Source: Streptomyces rimosus subsp. rimosus (GTDB lineage: Bacteria > Actinomycetota > Actinomycetes > Streptomycetales > Streptomycetaceae). From it: a DNA stretch of 44,438 nt. The stretch covers positions 1 through 44,438 of the forward strand of contig NZ_JOCQ01000069.1 in the NCBI RefSeq assembly GCF_000720725.1. The letters are read 5' to 3'. This document shows positions 14,777-23,193 of the stretch, in pieces (positions within the stretch are counted from its first letter, which is position 1; each line of letters begins with the position of its first letter). The notes below the pieces were generated by a model, which was not told where the DNA came from, searched no databases, and was given only the letters and a program-made list of their open reading frames with translations. A program made the position numbers and the translations under genes.

Positions 14777-15472
14777 GTGAACCTCCAGATGAACAACTTC
14801 CCCGGCCGTAGCCTCTACGAGCGCCACGACGCCCCGCAGGCCGAGTTCCAGGGCATGCCCGCCGAGTCCCGCTACATCGTCCCGCGCTTCGTCGAGCGCA
14901 CCTCGCAGGGCGTGCGCGAGTACGACCCGTACGCGAAGCTCTTCGAGGAGCGCGTGATCTTCCTCGGCGTGCAGATCGACGACGCGTCCGCCAACGACGT
15001 CATGGCGCAGCTGCTGTGCCTGGAGTCGATGGACCCGGACCGGGACATCTCGATCTACATCAACTCGCCCGGCGGCTCCTTCACGGCGCTGACCGCGATC
15101 TACGACACGATGCAGTTCGTCAAGCCGGACATCCAGACCGTCTGCATGGGCCAGGCGGCGTCCGCCGCGGCCGTGCTGCTCGCCGCCGGCACCCCCGGCA
15201 AGCGGATGGCGCTGCCCAACGCCCGCGTGCTGATCCACCAGCCGTACAGCGAGACCGGCCGCGGTCAGGTCTCCGACCTGGAGATCGCCGCCAACGAGAT
15301 CCTGCGCATGCGTACGCAGCTGGAGGAGATGCTCGCCAAGCACTCCACCACGCCGATCGAGAAGATCCGCGACGACATCGAGCGCGACAAGATTCTGACC
15401 GCCGAGGAGTCCCTGGCGTACGGTCTGGTCGACCAGATCGTCTCGACCCGTAAGACGGCCGCCTCGGTCTGA
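14777..15472 (+). CDS. clpP2: ATP-dependent Clp protease proteolytic subunit 2
   Basis: Second ClpP subunit, 231 residues, about 30 residues longer at the N-terminus than ClpP1, with RYIVPRFVERTSQG typical of actinobacterial ClpP2 and a likely propeptide. Catalytic residues are Ser129 in GQAASAAAV, His154 in LIHQPYSE and an Asp in the ERDKI region. GTG 14777 gives MNLQMNNF; ATG 14789 (MNNF) is an equally plausible start. It is downstream of clpP1 and is followed by a strong hairpin that separates it from clpX. Confidence 0.98.
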   Translation: MNLQMNNFPGRSLYERHDAPQAEFQGMPAESRYIVPRFVERTSQGVREYDPYAKLFEERVIFLGVQIDDASANDVMAQLLCLESMDPDRDISIYINSPGGSFTALTAIYDTMQFVKPDIQTVCMGQAASAAAVLLAAGTPGKRMALPNARVLIHQPYSETGRGQVSDLEIAANEILRMRTQLEEMLAKHSTTPIEKIRDDIERDKILTAEESLAYGLVDQIVSTRKTAASV

Positions 15473-15506
15473 TCGCGTCCCATCGCGAAGTGAGCCGGAG
15501 AGAACG

Positions 15507-15544
15507 CCCCCTTGGACCGGGTTGACCGAGTCGGTCCAAGGGGG
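15507..15544 (+). terminator. 12-bp perfect hairpin between clpP2 and clpX
   Basis: Arms CCCCCTTGGACC (15507-15518) and its complement (15533-15544) enclose a 14-base loop. It lies 35 bases after the clpP2 stop and 91 before clpX. It probably terminates or attenuates the clpP1-clpP2 transcript, letting clpX be set separately. Confidence 0.75.
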
Positions 15545-15635
15545 GCCCGTACGGGGGGCCCGGCAAGGTACCGTCGATAGGCAAGCACCCGGGTCCGCGG
15601 AGCAATGCGGATCCCAGGCGAAGGGGAAGCACCTC

Positions 15636-16925
15636 GTGGCACGCATCGGTGACGGCGGCGACCTGCTCAAGTGCTCGTTCTGCGGGAAGAGTCAGAAGCA
15701 GGTGAAGAAGCTCATCGCGGGTCCTGGTGTGTACATCTGCGACGAGTGCATCGACCTCTGCAACGAGATCATCGAGGAGGAGCTCGCCGAGACCTCCGAG
15801 GTCCGCTGGGAGGAACTGCCCAAGCCCCGGGAGATCTACGAGTTCCTGGAGAGCTACGTCGTAGGCCAGGAGCCCGCCAAGAAGGCGCTCTCGGTCGCCG
15901 TCTACAACCACTACAAGCGGGTCCAGGCGGGCGAGAACGGTGGCGCGCGCGGCGGTGACGACGGCATCGAGCTCGGCAAGTCCAACATCCTGCTGCTCGG
16001 CCCCACCGGCTCCGGCAAGACGCTGCTCGCGCAGACGCTCGCCCGGATGCTCAACGTCCCGTTCGCCTTCGCCGACGCCACGGCGCTGACGGAGGCCGGC
16101 TATGTGGGCGAGGACGTCGAGAACATCCTCCTCAAGCTGATCCAGGCCGCGGACTTCGACATCAAGAAGGCCGAGACCGGCATCATCTACATCGACGAGA
16201 TCGACAAGGTCGCCCGCAAGAGCGAAAACCCGTCGATCACCCGTGACGTCTCCGGCGAGGGCGTCCAGCAGGCCCTGCTGAAGATCCTGGAGGGCACCAC
16301 CGCCTCGGTGCCGCCGCAGGGCGGCCGCAAGCACCCGCACCAGGAATTCATCCAGATCGACACGACGAACGTGCTGTTCATCGTGGGCGGCGCGTTCGCC
16401 GGCCTGGAGAAGATCATCGAGGCCCGGTCCGGCGCCAAGGGCATCGGCTTCGGCGCCAACATCCGCTCCAAGCGCGAGGTCGAGGCCAAGGACCAGCTCC
16501 AGGACGTGATGCCGGAGGACCTGGTGAAGTTCGGGATGATCCCGGAGTTCATCGGCCGGCTGCCGGTGCTGACCTCGGTGCACAACCTCGACCGCGAGGC
16601 ACTGCTGCAGATCCTCCTGGAGCCGCGCAACGCGCTCGTCAAGCAGTACCAGCGCCTGTTCGAACTCGACGGCGTGGAGCTGGACTTCGACCGCCCGGCC
16701 CTGGAGGCCATCGCCGACCAGGCGATCCTGCGCGGCACCGGCGCGCGCGGCCTGCGCGCCATCATGGAGGAGGTCCTCCAGTCGGTGATGTACGAGGTCC
16801 CGTCCCGCAAGGACGTGGCCCGCGTCGTGATCACCGAAGAGGTCGTCCACTCGAACGTGAACCCGACCCTGGTGCCGCGCAACCGCGGCGGCGAGTCCGG
16901 CGAGCACCACGAGAAGAGCGCGTAG
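15636..16925 (+). CDS. clpX: ClpX, ATP-dependent unfoldase of ClpXP
   Basis: AAA+ unfoldase that recognises substrates and feeds them to ClpP, 429 residues. The N-terminal zinc-binding domain has Cys13, Cys16, Cys35 and Cys38. Walker A is GPTGSGKT (122-129), Walker B is IIYIDEIDK, the pore/sensor regions follow, and the ClpP-docking IGF loop is in AKGIGFGANI. GTG 15636 is preceded by AAGGGGAAG; longer in-frame reading upstream crosses the terminator hairpin and is not coding. Two hairpins follow the stop. ClpC or other partners are not in the window. Confidence 0.98.
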   Translation: MARIGDGGDLLKCSFCGKSQKQVKKLIAGPGVYICDECIDLCNEIIEEELAETSEVRWEELPKPREIYEFLESYVVGQEPAKKALSVAVYNHYKRVQAGENGGARGGDDGIELGKSNILLLGPTGSGKTLLAQTLARMLNVPFAFADATALTEAGYVGEDVENILLKLIQAADFDIKKAETGIIYIDEIDKVARKSENPSITRDVSGEGVQQALLKILEGTTASVPPQGGRKHPHQEFIQIDTTNVLFIVGGAFAGLEKIIEARSGAKGIGFGANIRSKREVEAKDQLQDVMPEDLVKFGMIPEFIGRLPVLTSVHNLDREALLQILLEPRNALVKQYQRLFELDGVELDFDRPALEAIADQAILRGTGARGLRAIMEEVLQSVMYEVPSRKDVARVVITEEVVHSNVNPTLVPRNRGGESGEHHEKSA

Positions 16926-16928
16926 CGC

Positions 16929-16995
16929 GCCGTCCGTTCCCCCCGCACGGACGGCGAGGGCCGCCCCACGACCACTGGTCGCGAGGCGGCCCTTT
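16929..16995 (+). terminator. double hairpin terminator after clpX
   Basis: First hairpin GCCGTCCG/CGGACGGC (16929-16936, 16948-16955). Second: AGGGCCGCC (16957-16965) with GGCGGCCCT (16985-16993), an inner CGACC/GGTCG stem and TTT at the end. It also lies before the convergent proline-rich gene and may serve both. Confidence 0.8.
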
Positions 16996-17005
16996 CGCTT
17001 GCCGG

Positions 17006-17941
17006 TTACCGCGGGGCGCGGGTCTCGCCGCGCACCACGGCGGTGGTGTCCGCGTACTGCGACAGGTTGATGTCGGAGGCGGAGCGCAGCGAGCCGTTCA
17101 TGTAGAGCAGCACCGCGGCGGTCGAGCCGTCGGCCCAGCCGCACACCGGCGCGTAGCCGAACGACGCGTTCCGCACGACCTCACAGTCGATCTTGATCGT
17201 GCCGCCGGCCTTGCCGGGCCGGAACGTCTCGCGCTGCCGGACGACCGTGGTGCTCGCGTCGGACACGCCGCTGAACATGTTGTCCACGACACGGTCCGGG
17301 TCGGAGATGGTGCCGTAGCCGCCGGAGATCATCAGACCGGTGGTCCGGCTGTCGCGGGTGCCCCGGTAGCGGGCGATCTCCTGCGTCACACCGGCGGGCG
17401 GCGAGCCCAGCTTCAGGCCGTCACGCTGCAGGGCCGCCTTGTCCTTCTCCAGGGTGTACGCGCCGCCGTCGACCGTACGGGGCGTCGTCAGCCGCATCCG
17501 CTGCCCGGTGTCCTCCGCGGCCGGTGACTCCTCGGACGAGCGGTCCGCGTCCGAGCTGGTGGTAGGCGCGGCGGAGCTGTTGCCGTTGGCCTGGGCCCGG
17601 CTGCCGTTGTCGTTGCCCGAGGTGAGGACGACGGCCCCGCCGATGATGGCGCCGACGAGCACGACGCCGGCGGCCACCCCGGCGATGATCTTTCCGGTGT
17701 TGTTGCCGCCGGGGCCCTGGGGCGGGCCGGGCGGTCCCGGAGGCGGGAACTGTGGCTGCTGCGGGGGCCCGTATCCGTACGGTCCGGGCTGCTGCGGCGG
17801 CGGTCCCGGCGGCGGTGCCTGGGGCGGTCCCTGGGGCGGTCCGAAGCCCCCGCCCTGCGGCTGCCCGCTGCTTCCGTACGGCCCCTGCGGCGGCTGTCCA
17901 CTGCTGCCGTACGGGCCCGGCGGCGGCTGGTTGAAGCTCAT
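17006..17941 (-). CDS. proline-rich single-pass membrane protein, paralog 1
   Basis: A 311-residue protein in three parts: a Pro/Gln/Gly-rich cytoplasmic tail (1-80) starting MSFNQPPPGPYG and containing repeated GPYG units; one TM helix (about 83-107); then a Ser/Thr/Asn-rich stalk and an external domain of about 170 residues containing two cysteines (in KIDCEVVR and PVCGWADG) likely to form a disulfide. No enzymatic motif is seen. The same layout recurs in the neighbouring gene (17986-18891), so the pair arose by tandem duplication. Pro/Gln-rich tails of this kind are common in actinobacterial envelope proteins and may mediate weak multivalent contacts. Function unknown. Confidence 0.85.
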   Translation of the reverse strand: MSFNQPPPGPYGSSGQPPQGPYGSSGQPQGGGFGPPQGPPQAPPPGPPPQQPGPYGYGPPQQPQFPPPGPPGPPQGPGGNNTGKIIAGVAAGVVLVGAIIGGAVVLTSGNDNGSRAQANGNSSAAPTTSSDADRSSEESPAAEDTGQRMRLTTPRTVDGGAYTLEKDKAALQRDGLKLGSPPAGVTQEIARYRGTRDSRTTGLMISGGYGTISDPDRVVDNMFSGVSDASTTVVRQRETFRPGKAGGTIKIDCEVVRNASFGYAPVCGWADGSTAAVLLYMNGSLRSASDINLSQYADTTAVVRGETRAPR

Positions 17942-17985
17942 GCGTGGTCCTCCCCTGGGGCCGGTGGTCCGGAGCGGCGTGGTGG

Positions 17986-18891
17986 CTACTTCTCGTGGCG
18001 GACGGCGTCGCGGATCTCGCGGGTTTTTTCGGAGAGCTGCTGGGCGGAGAAGGCGGGGCCGGTGGCGTTCATCGGCGCTTCCATCCCGCTGTTCATGACC
18101 ACGGCCATCGCACTGGAGTCACCCCAGACGCAGTACGTCATCGTGGCGGTCGCGGTAACGCCGAGGTTCGACATGGTGTTCTTGATCGCCTTGCACTTCA
18201 TGACCGAGCCGTCGAAACCGTCGGGGGAGAACTCCGTCACCGGGGTCACCGTCTCCAACTTGGCGCCCGATTTACTTGCCTTATCCAAGTTCTTGTCAAG
18301 CTGGGCGACCATCTTGTTCACCGCGCTCTTGGGATCGGCGACCTTGCCGTAGACACCCGTGACGGCCAGCGACTGCTTCTTGTCGTTCGCGTAGCTGCCA
18401 TGGACACCGGTGCCCTCGGTGATCCCCATGGCCTTGGTCTCCTTGTCGTTGGCCAGGCTTTCCTTCTTGTCCTCCTTGCCCGGCACCTTCTTGAACGTCC
18501 CGCCGAGCAGATCGGCCGGCAGGGCGATCGTGTACGGCTTCACATCCCCACCCGGCCCGAACGCGTAATACGCCCCCACACCGATACCCGCCACGGCCGC
18601 CACCGCCAGGATGCTCAGGCCGATCTTCAGGCCCTTGCCCTTGCCGCCGTTCTGGGGCGGCTGCTGACCGTAGGGGACCTGCTGGCCGTACGGGGGCTGC
18701 TGCGGCGGCTGGCCGTACGGGGCCTGGGGCTGCTGCGGGTAGCCGTACGGCTGCTGCGGGGGAACCTGACCGCCCTGCTGCGGATAGCCGTAACCGGGCT
18801 GCCCGACCGGCTGCGGCACGGGCTGGCCGTACGGTCCGGGCTGCTGGGGCGGCTGGCCGTACGGGCCGGGAGGCGGCTGGTTGAAGCTCAT
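17986..18891 (-). CDS. proline-rich single-pass membrane protein, paralog 2
   Basis: A 301-residue protein with the same start (MSFNQPPPGPYG), a Pro/Gln/Tyr/Gly-rich tail built from PYGQ and YGYPQQ units (to about residue 85), one TM helix (about 90-110, GLSILAVAAVAGIGVG region), and an external domain with two Cys (in VMKCKAI and TYCVWGDSSA) in positions matching paralog 1. The external domain is Lys-rich and its DNA (18250-18500) is lower in G+C than its surroundings, with more A/T third positions, which may mean recent transfer or relaxed selection. It is upstream of paralog 1 by 44 bases, so the two are one operon. Function unknown. Confidence 0.85.
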   Translation of the reverse strand: MSFNQPPPGPYGQPPQQPGPYGQPVPQPVGQPGYGYPQQGGQVPPQQPYGYPQQPQAPYGQPPQQPPYGQQVPYGQQPPQNGGKGKGLKIGLSILAVAAVAGIGVGAYYAFGPGGDVKPYTIALPADLLGGTFKKVPGKEDKKESLANDKETKAMGITEGTGVHGSYANDKKQSLAVTGVYGKVADPKSAVNKMVAQLDKNLDKASKSGAKLETVTPVTEFSPDGFDGSVMKCKAIKNTMSNLGVTATATMTYCVWGDSSAMAVVMNSGMEAPMNATGPAFSAQQLSEKTREIRDAVRHEK

Positions 18892-19050
18892 GGAGCGGGT
18901 TCCCCTCGTGACAACTGACGGCGACCGATGACGCCCGTCACAGTTGATGTCTCTGCGTTTCCAACATCCTGTACGACGCCACTGTCAGCGGGTGCTCCGG
19001 GGGCCAAACCGATTCGAGACTGCGACATCCACGCCCGTACACTGAGCGTC
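18892..19050. promoter_or_regulatory. divergent promoter region between the proline-rich operon and valS
   Basis: For valS, TACACT (19038-19043) lies seven bases before the GTG start, the geometry of a leaderless transcript; no T-box leader is present. An imperfect inverted repeat, CAACTG-ACGG (18912-18921) with CCGT-CA-CAGTTG (18935-18946), lies near the proline-rich operon start and could be an operator. Confidence 0.45.
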
Positions 19051-21696
19051 GTGACCGAGAACACTCAGCAGAGCCCCCGAAACGGTGGGCCGAACAGCAT
19101 CCCCGCACAACTGCCGACCCAGTACGCGCCGGCCGAGGTAGAGGGGCCGCTGTACGAGCGCTGGGTAGAGCGGGGTTACTTCGAGGCGGAGGCCACGAGC
19201 GAGAAGCCGCCGTACACGATCGTCATCCCCCCGCCGAACGTCACCGGCAGCCTGCACCTCGGGCACGCCTTCCAGCACACGCTGATGGACGCCCTGACCC
19301 GCCGCAAGCGCATGCAGGGCTACGAATCCCTGTGGCTGCCCGGCATGGACCACGCGGGCATCGCCACCCAGAACAAGGTCGAGCAGCAGCTCGCCGAGGA
19401 GGGCAAGTCCCGCCACGACCTGGGGCGCGAGGAGTTCGTCGAGCGCGTCTGGAAGTGGAAGCAGGAGTACGGCGGCAAGATCCTCGGCCAGATGCGCCGC
19501 CTCGGCGACGGCGTCGACTGGTCGCGTGAGCGCTTCACGATGGACGAGGGCCTGTCCAAGGCCGTCCAGACGATCTTCAAGCGGCTCTACGACGACGAGC
19601 TGATCTACCGCGCCGAGCGCATCATCAACTGGTGCCCGCGCTGTCTGACCGCGATCTCGGACATCGAGGTCGAGTACCAGGACGACGACGGCGAGCTGGT
19701 CTCGATCACCTACGGTGAGGGCGAGGACACCCTCGTCGTGGCCACCACCCGCGCCGAGACGATGCTCGGCGACACGGCGGTGGCCGTCCACCCGGACGAC
19801 GAGCGCTACGCCCATCTGATCGGCAAGCGGATCAAGCTGCCGCTCACCGACCGGACGATCCCCGTCGTCGCCGACACCCACGTCGACCCGGAGTTCGGCA
19901 CCGGTGCGGTCAAGGTCACCCCGGCCCACGACCCCAACGACTTCGCCATCGGCCAGCGGCACGACCTGGAGTCGATGACCGTCATGGACGAGCGCGGTGT
20001 CATCACCGTGCACGGTCCCTTCGAGGGGCTGGACCGCTTCGAGGCGCGTTCGGCGATCGTGGCGGCGCTGCGCGAGCAGGGCCGGATCGTCGCCGAGAAG
20101 CGCCCGTACGTCCACTCCGTGGGCCACTGCTCGCGCTGCAAGACCACCGTCGAGCCCCGCCTGTCCATGCAGTGGTGGGTCAAGGTCGGCCCGCTCGCCC
20201 AGGCCGCCGGTGACGCGGTCCGCGACGGCCGGGTCAAGATCCACCCCGAGGACATGTCGAAGCGCTACTTCGACTGGGTCGACAACATGCACGACTGGTG
20301 CATCTCGCGCCAGCTGTGGTGGGGCCACCGCATCCCGGTCTGGTACGGCCCCGACGGCGAGATCGTCTGCGTCGGGCCCGACGAGGAGCCGCCCGGCACC
20401 GAGGCCGAGGGCTGGACCCAGGAGTCCGACGTCCTGGACACCTGGTTCTCTTCCGGGCTGTGGCCCTTCTCGACGCTGGGCTGGCCGGAGAAGACCCCCG
20501 ACCTGGCGAAGTTCTACCCGACCGATGTCCTGCTCACCGGCCACGACATCATCTTCTTCTGGGTCGCCCGGATGATGATGTTCGGTCTGTACGCGATGGA
20601 CGGCCGGGCGCCGTTCCACACCATCGCGCTGACCGGCCTGGTCCGTGACGAGCACGGCAAGAAGATGTCCAAGTCCAACCCCAACTCGGTGGACCCGCTG
20701 GACTGGATGGACGCCTACGGAGCGGACGCCGTCCGCTTCACGCTGGCCCGTGGCGCCAACCCGGGCGCGGACGTGCCGATCGGCGAGGACTGGGTCCAGG
20801 CCTCCCGCAACTTCGCCAACAAGATCTGGAACGCCACCCGCTTCGCGCTGATGAACGGCGCCACGCTGGAGGGCGAGCTGCCGCCGGCGGAAGAGCTCTC
20901 GGCGACCGACCGCTGGATCCTGTCCCGGCTGAACACGGTCGTCGCGCAGGTCGACGCGTACTACGACGACTACCAGTTCGCGAAGCTGTCGGACGCGCTG
21001 TACCACTTCGCCTGGGACGAGGTCTTCGACTGGTACGTCGAGCTGTCCAAGACCACCTTCATGGCGGGCGGCCCGGCCGCCGACGCCTCGCGCCGCGTCC
21101 TCGGCGAGGTCCTGGACGTCACGCTGCGGCTGCTGCACCCGATCGTGCCGTTCGTCACGGAGACGCTGTGGACGACGCTGACCGGCCGTGAGTCGCTGGT
21201 GATCGCCGAGTGGCCGGCCGACTCCGGCTTCCGCGACGCGGCCGCCGAGCGGGAGATCGAGACCGTTCAGCAGGTCGTCACCGAGGTCCGCCGCTTCCGT
21301 TCCGACCAGGGCCTTCAGCCGGGCCAGAAGGTCCCGGCCCGGCTGGACCTGGCCGGTACGCAGCTCGCCGCGCACGAGGCCGCGATGCGCTCGCTGCTGC
21401 GCCTCCAGCCGGCCGGCGAGGAGTTCACCGCCACCGCGTCGCTGCCGGTCGCGGGCGCGACCGTGGCGCTGGACCTGTCGGGCGCCATCGACGTCGAGGC
21501 TGAGCGCAAGCGGCTGTCGAAGGACCTGGCCGCCGCCGAGAAGGAGAAGGCCCAGGCCAACGCGAAGCTGGGCAACGAGGCGTTCCTGGGCAAGGCCCCG
21601 GAGCACGTCGTCGCCAAGATCCGCACGCGGCTGGAGACGGCCGAGGCCGACATCGAGCGCATCAGCGCGCAGCTGGCGGCCCTGCCCAAGGCGTAG
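19051..21696 (+). CDS. valS: valyl-tRNA synthetase
   Basis: Class I aminoacyl-tRNA synthetase charging tRNA-Val, 881 residues. HLGH (the HIGH motif) is at residues 69-72 in PPPNVTGSLHLGHAF, and KMSKS at 538-542. The CP1 editing domain spans about 210-410, with VATTRAETMLGD and VKVTPAHDPNDF. The anticodon-binding domain follows, and a C-terminal coiled-coil arm (about 810-875, KRLSKDLAAAEKEKAQANAK) is typical of ValS. GTG 19051 starts MTENTQQ; TACACT seven bases before suggests leaderless expression. In-frame codons upstream to 18928 lack coding character. Its 3' end overlaps the convergent membrane gene by 35 bases. Confidence 0.98.
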   Translation: MTENTQQSPRNGGPNSIPAQLPTQYAPAEVEGPLYERWVERGYFEAEATSEKPPYTIVIPPPNVTGSLHLGHAFQHTLMDALTRRKRMQGYESLWLPGMDHAGIATQNKVEQQLAEEGKSRHDLGREEFVERVWKWKQEYGGKILGQMRRLGDGVDWSRERFTMDEGLSKAVQTIFKRLYDDELIYRAERIINWCPRCLTAISDIEVEYQDDDGELVSITYGEGEDTLVVATTRAETMLGDTAVAVHPDDERYAHLIGKRIKLPLTDRTIPVVADTHVDPEFGTGAVKVTPAHDPNDFAIGQRHDLESMTVMDERGVITVHGPFEGLDRFEARSAIVAALREQGRIVAEKRPYVHSVGHCSRCKTTVEPRLSMQWWVKVGPLAQAAGDAVRDGRVKIHPEDMSKRYFDWVDNMHDWCISRQLWWGHRIPVWYGPDGEIVCVGPDEEPPGTEAEGWTQESDVLDTWFSSGLWPFSTLGWPEKTPDLAKFYPTDVLLTGHDIIFFWVARMMMFGLYAMDGRAPFHTIALTGLVRDEHGKKMSKSNPNSVDPLDWMDAYGADAVRFTLARGANPGADVPIGEDWVQASRNFANKIWNATRFALMNGATLEGELPPAEELSATDRWILSRLNTVVAQVDAYYDDYQFAKLSDALYHFAWDEVFDWYVELSKTTFMAGGPAADASRRVLGEVLDVTLRLLHPIVPFVTETLWTTLTGRESLVIAEWPADSGFRDAAAEREIETVQQVVTEVRRFRSDQGLQPGQKVPARLDLAGTQLAAHEAAMRSLLRLQPAGEEFTATASLPVAGATVALDLSGAIDVEAERKRLSKDLAAAEKEKAQANAKLGNEAFLGKAPEHVVAKIRTRLETAEADIERISAQLAALPKA

Positions 21697-22894
21697 CGCC
21701 CGGCGCCGGGAACGGCCCCGGCGCGTGCGTCTCCACAGGCCCCTCGTCCGTACCACGGGCGGGGGGCCTGCGCCGTCCCTTGCCGCGCCGGTCGCCGCGT
21801 TCGCGTACCGGCCACAGCAGGACGTACGCCGTCGATACGGCCACGAACGCCAGGCGGATGAAGCCGCGCGCCGAGTCGTCGGGCACCGCGAAGACACTGC
21901 CGTACAGGATCAGCAGCGCCAGCCAGCTCCACCAGGGCACCAGCCGGCGCTGCCCGATGACGTCCCACAGCAGCGTGCCGAGCAGGACGGACGCGGTGTA
22001 GTACGTGTAGACGCTGGGGTCCAGGACGATACGGGCGTTGGCGCCCAGCAGGACCACCGCGGCCCAGCGCCCCCGCCACACCGCCAGGCAGCCCAGCACC
22101 AGGCCCAGCGCGAACTGCGCGGGCCGGTCCCAGCCGGGCGTCTCCGGGTCGGCCACGCCCAGCCAGCGCAGCGCGGACGCCGGATGGTTGGGGATGGCGA
22201 ACTTGGCCGCCGAGAACGAATTCATGTCGCCGACGAAGAACGGCAGCCAGGCCACCGCGACCAGACCCGCCATCCACAGCCCCGCGCGCAGCCACTTCTC
22301 CTTCGGGAGCGCGAGGAGCAGCGGTACGAAGGCCAGCGCGGTCGGTTTGGAGTCCATCGCCAGGGCCAGGAAGACGCCGGTCAGCGCGGCGTTGCCGCGG
22401 GTCACCGACCGTACGGCCAGCGCGGTGAAGAACAGCGCGAGCACGTCGTCCAGGTGCCCGAAGCGGACCGAGACCTCGATCCACATGGGGATGAACGCCA
22501 GCCCGGCTATCAGGACGCGCTGCCGCAGCCGCTGGTGGTTGGTGCCGGTGCCCAGGAAGTGCCAGGCGGCGCTGCGCCCGGCCAGCACCACGATCACCAG
22601 GCCGAGCAGCGACATCAGGGCCGCCGCCAGGAACTGTCCGGTGTGCTCGGGGAACGGGTTGAACAGGCCGGCCACCAGGAAGCTGATGGGGCCCATCTGG
22701 AGTTCCGGGTGGTGGGCGTAGAGGTTGAGGCCGCCGGTGCCGTCGCCGGCGGAGCCCTGGTAGATCAGCTCGCCACCGGTGCGCAGGTAGTGCCAGGAGA
22801 ACCCCCCGTTCGGCTCGACCACGACGAACCACAGCACGGTCCACGCGGTGAGCAGCACGAGGTGCATCCGCTGACTGATGGCCGGCACGCGCAC
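21662..22894 (-). CDS. polytopic membrane protein, GT87/GT-C-like glycosyltransferase
   Basis: A 410-residue membrane protein with about ten TM segments and a disordered basic/proline-rich tail. The first external loop (LIYQGSAGDGTGGLNLYAHH...GPISFL), the GHLDDVLALFFTALAV stretch and MDSKPTALAFVPLLLALP resemble the GT87 (DUF2029) group, whose members use polyprenyl-phosphate sugars outside the membrane. The assignment is by pattern and the sugar and acceptor are unknown. GTG 22894 has GGGAG about 11 bases upstream; ATG at residue 10 is an alternative. It sits back to back with a class B PBP gene, suggesting a shared cell-wall theme, and its 3' end overlaps valS by 35 bases. Confidence 0.75.
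   Translation of the reverse strand: MRVPAISQRMHLVLLTAWTVLWFVVVEPNGGFSWHYLRTGGELIYQGSAGDGTGGLNLYAHHPELQMGPISFLVAGLFNPFPEHTGQFLAAALMSLLGLVIVVLAGRSAAWHFLGTGTNHQRLRQRVLIAGLAFIPMWIEVSVRFGHLDDVLALFFTALAVRSVTRGNAALTGVFLALAMDSKPTALAFVPLLLALPKEKWLRAGLWMAGLVAVAWLPFFVGDMNSFSAAKFAIPNHPASALRWLGVADPETPGWDRPAQFALGLVLGCLAVWRGRWAAVVLLGANARIVLDPSVYTYYTASVLLGTLLWDVIGQRRLVPWWSWLALLILYGSVFAVPDDSARGFIRLAFVAVSTAYVLLWPVRERGDRRGKGRRRPPARGTDEGPVETHAPGPFPAPGATPWAGPPAAR
21703..21724 (+). terminator. hairpin after valS
   Basis: Perfect 8-bp arms GCGCCGGG and CCCGGCGC with a 6-base loop, starting six bases after the valS stop. It lies inside the C-terminal coding region of the convergent membrane gene. Confidence 0.55.
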
Positions 22895-23078
22895 GCTTTT
22901 TCAGCTCCCGCCCTGCCCGGTGGGGACCGGCGGCCGTCCGCCACCGCCACCGGAGCTTTGATCTTCTTGTCGGTACAGGCTCACAGAGCCCGCCGGGGAA
23001 GACGACGGCAGGGGGGTGGTGCGTTGTCCGGGCCCGGCGATCAGAGGCGTGTGTCACGGTGGGGCGGCGGGCACCCGC

Positions 23079-23100
23079 GTTCTCATCGGTCTCTCATCCG
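23079..23100. promoter_or_regulatory. 11-bp direct repeat in the divergent GT/PBP promoter region
   Basis: Two adjacent units, GTTCTCATCGG and TCTCTCATCCG, match at eight of 11 positions and are spaced one helical turn, the layout bound by OmpR/PhoP-type response regulators. It lies 94 bases before the PBP start. The regulator is not identified. The rest of the 299-base gap 22895-23193 shows no gene. Confidence 0.3.
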
Positions 23101-23193
23101 GACGGTGGAGCATGGGGCCGCGAACGGGAGTTTCCGGCAAAAACGCACGATCCGGCCGCACGCCCCGGCCAGCGACGAGGAGCCGCGCCACCC

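Noticed and set aside
18892..19050. T-box riboswitch before valS
   Set aside because: No stem with the T-box sequence, and the likely start of transcription is at the GTG itself.
18985..21897. Long minus-strand open frame antisense to valS
   Set aside because: valS is certain by motifs over its whole length; the antisense frame is a composition artefact.
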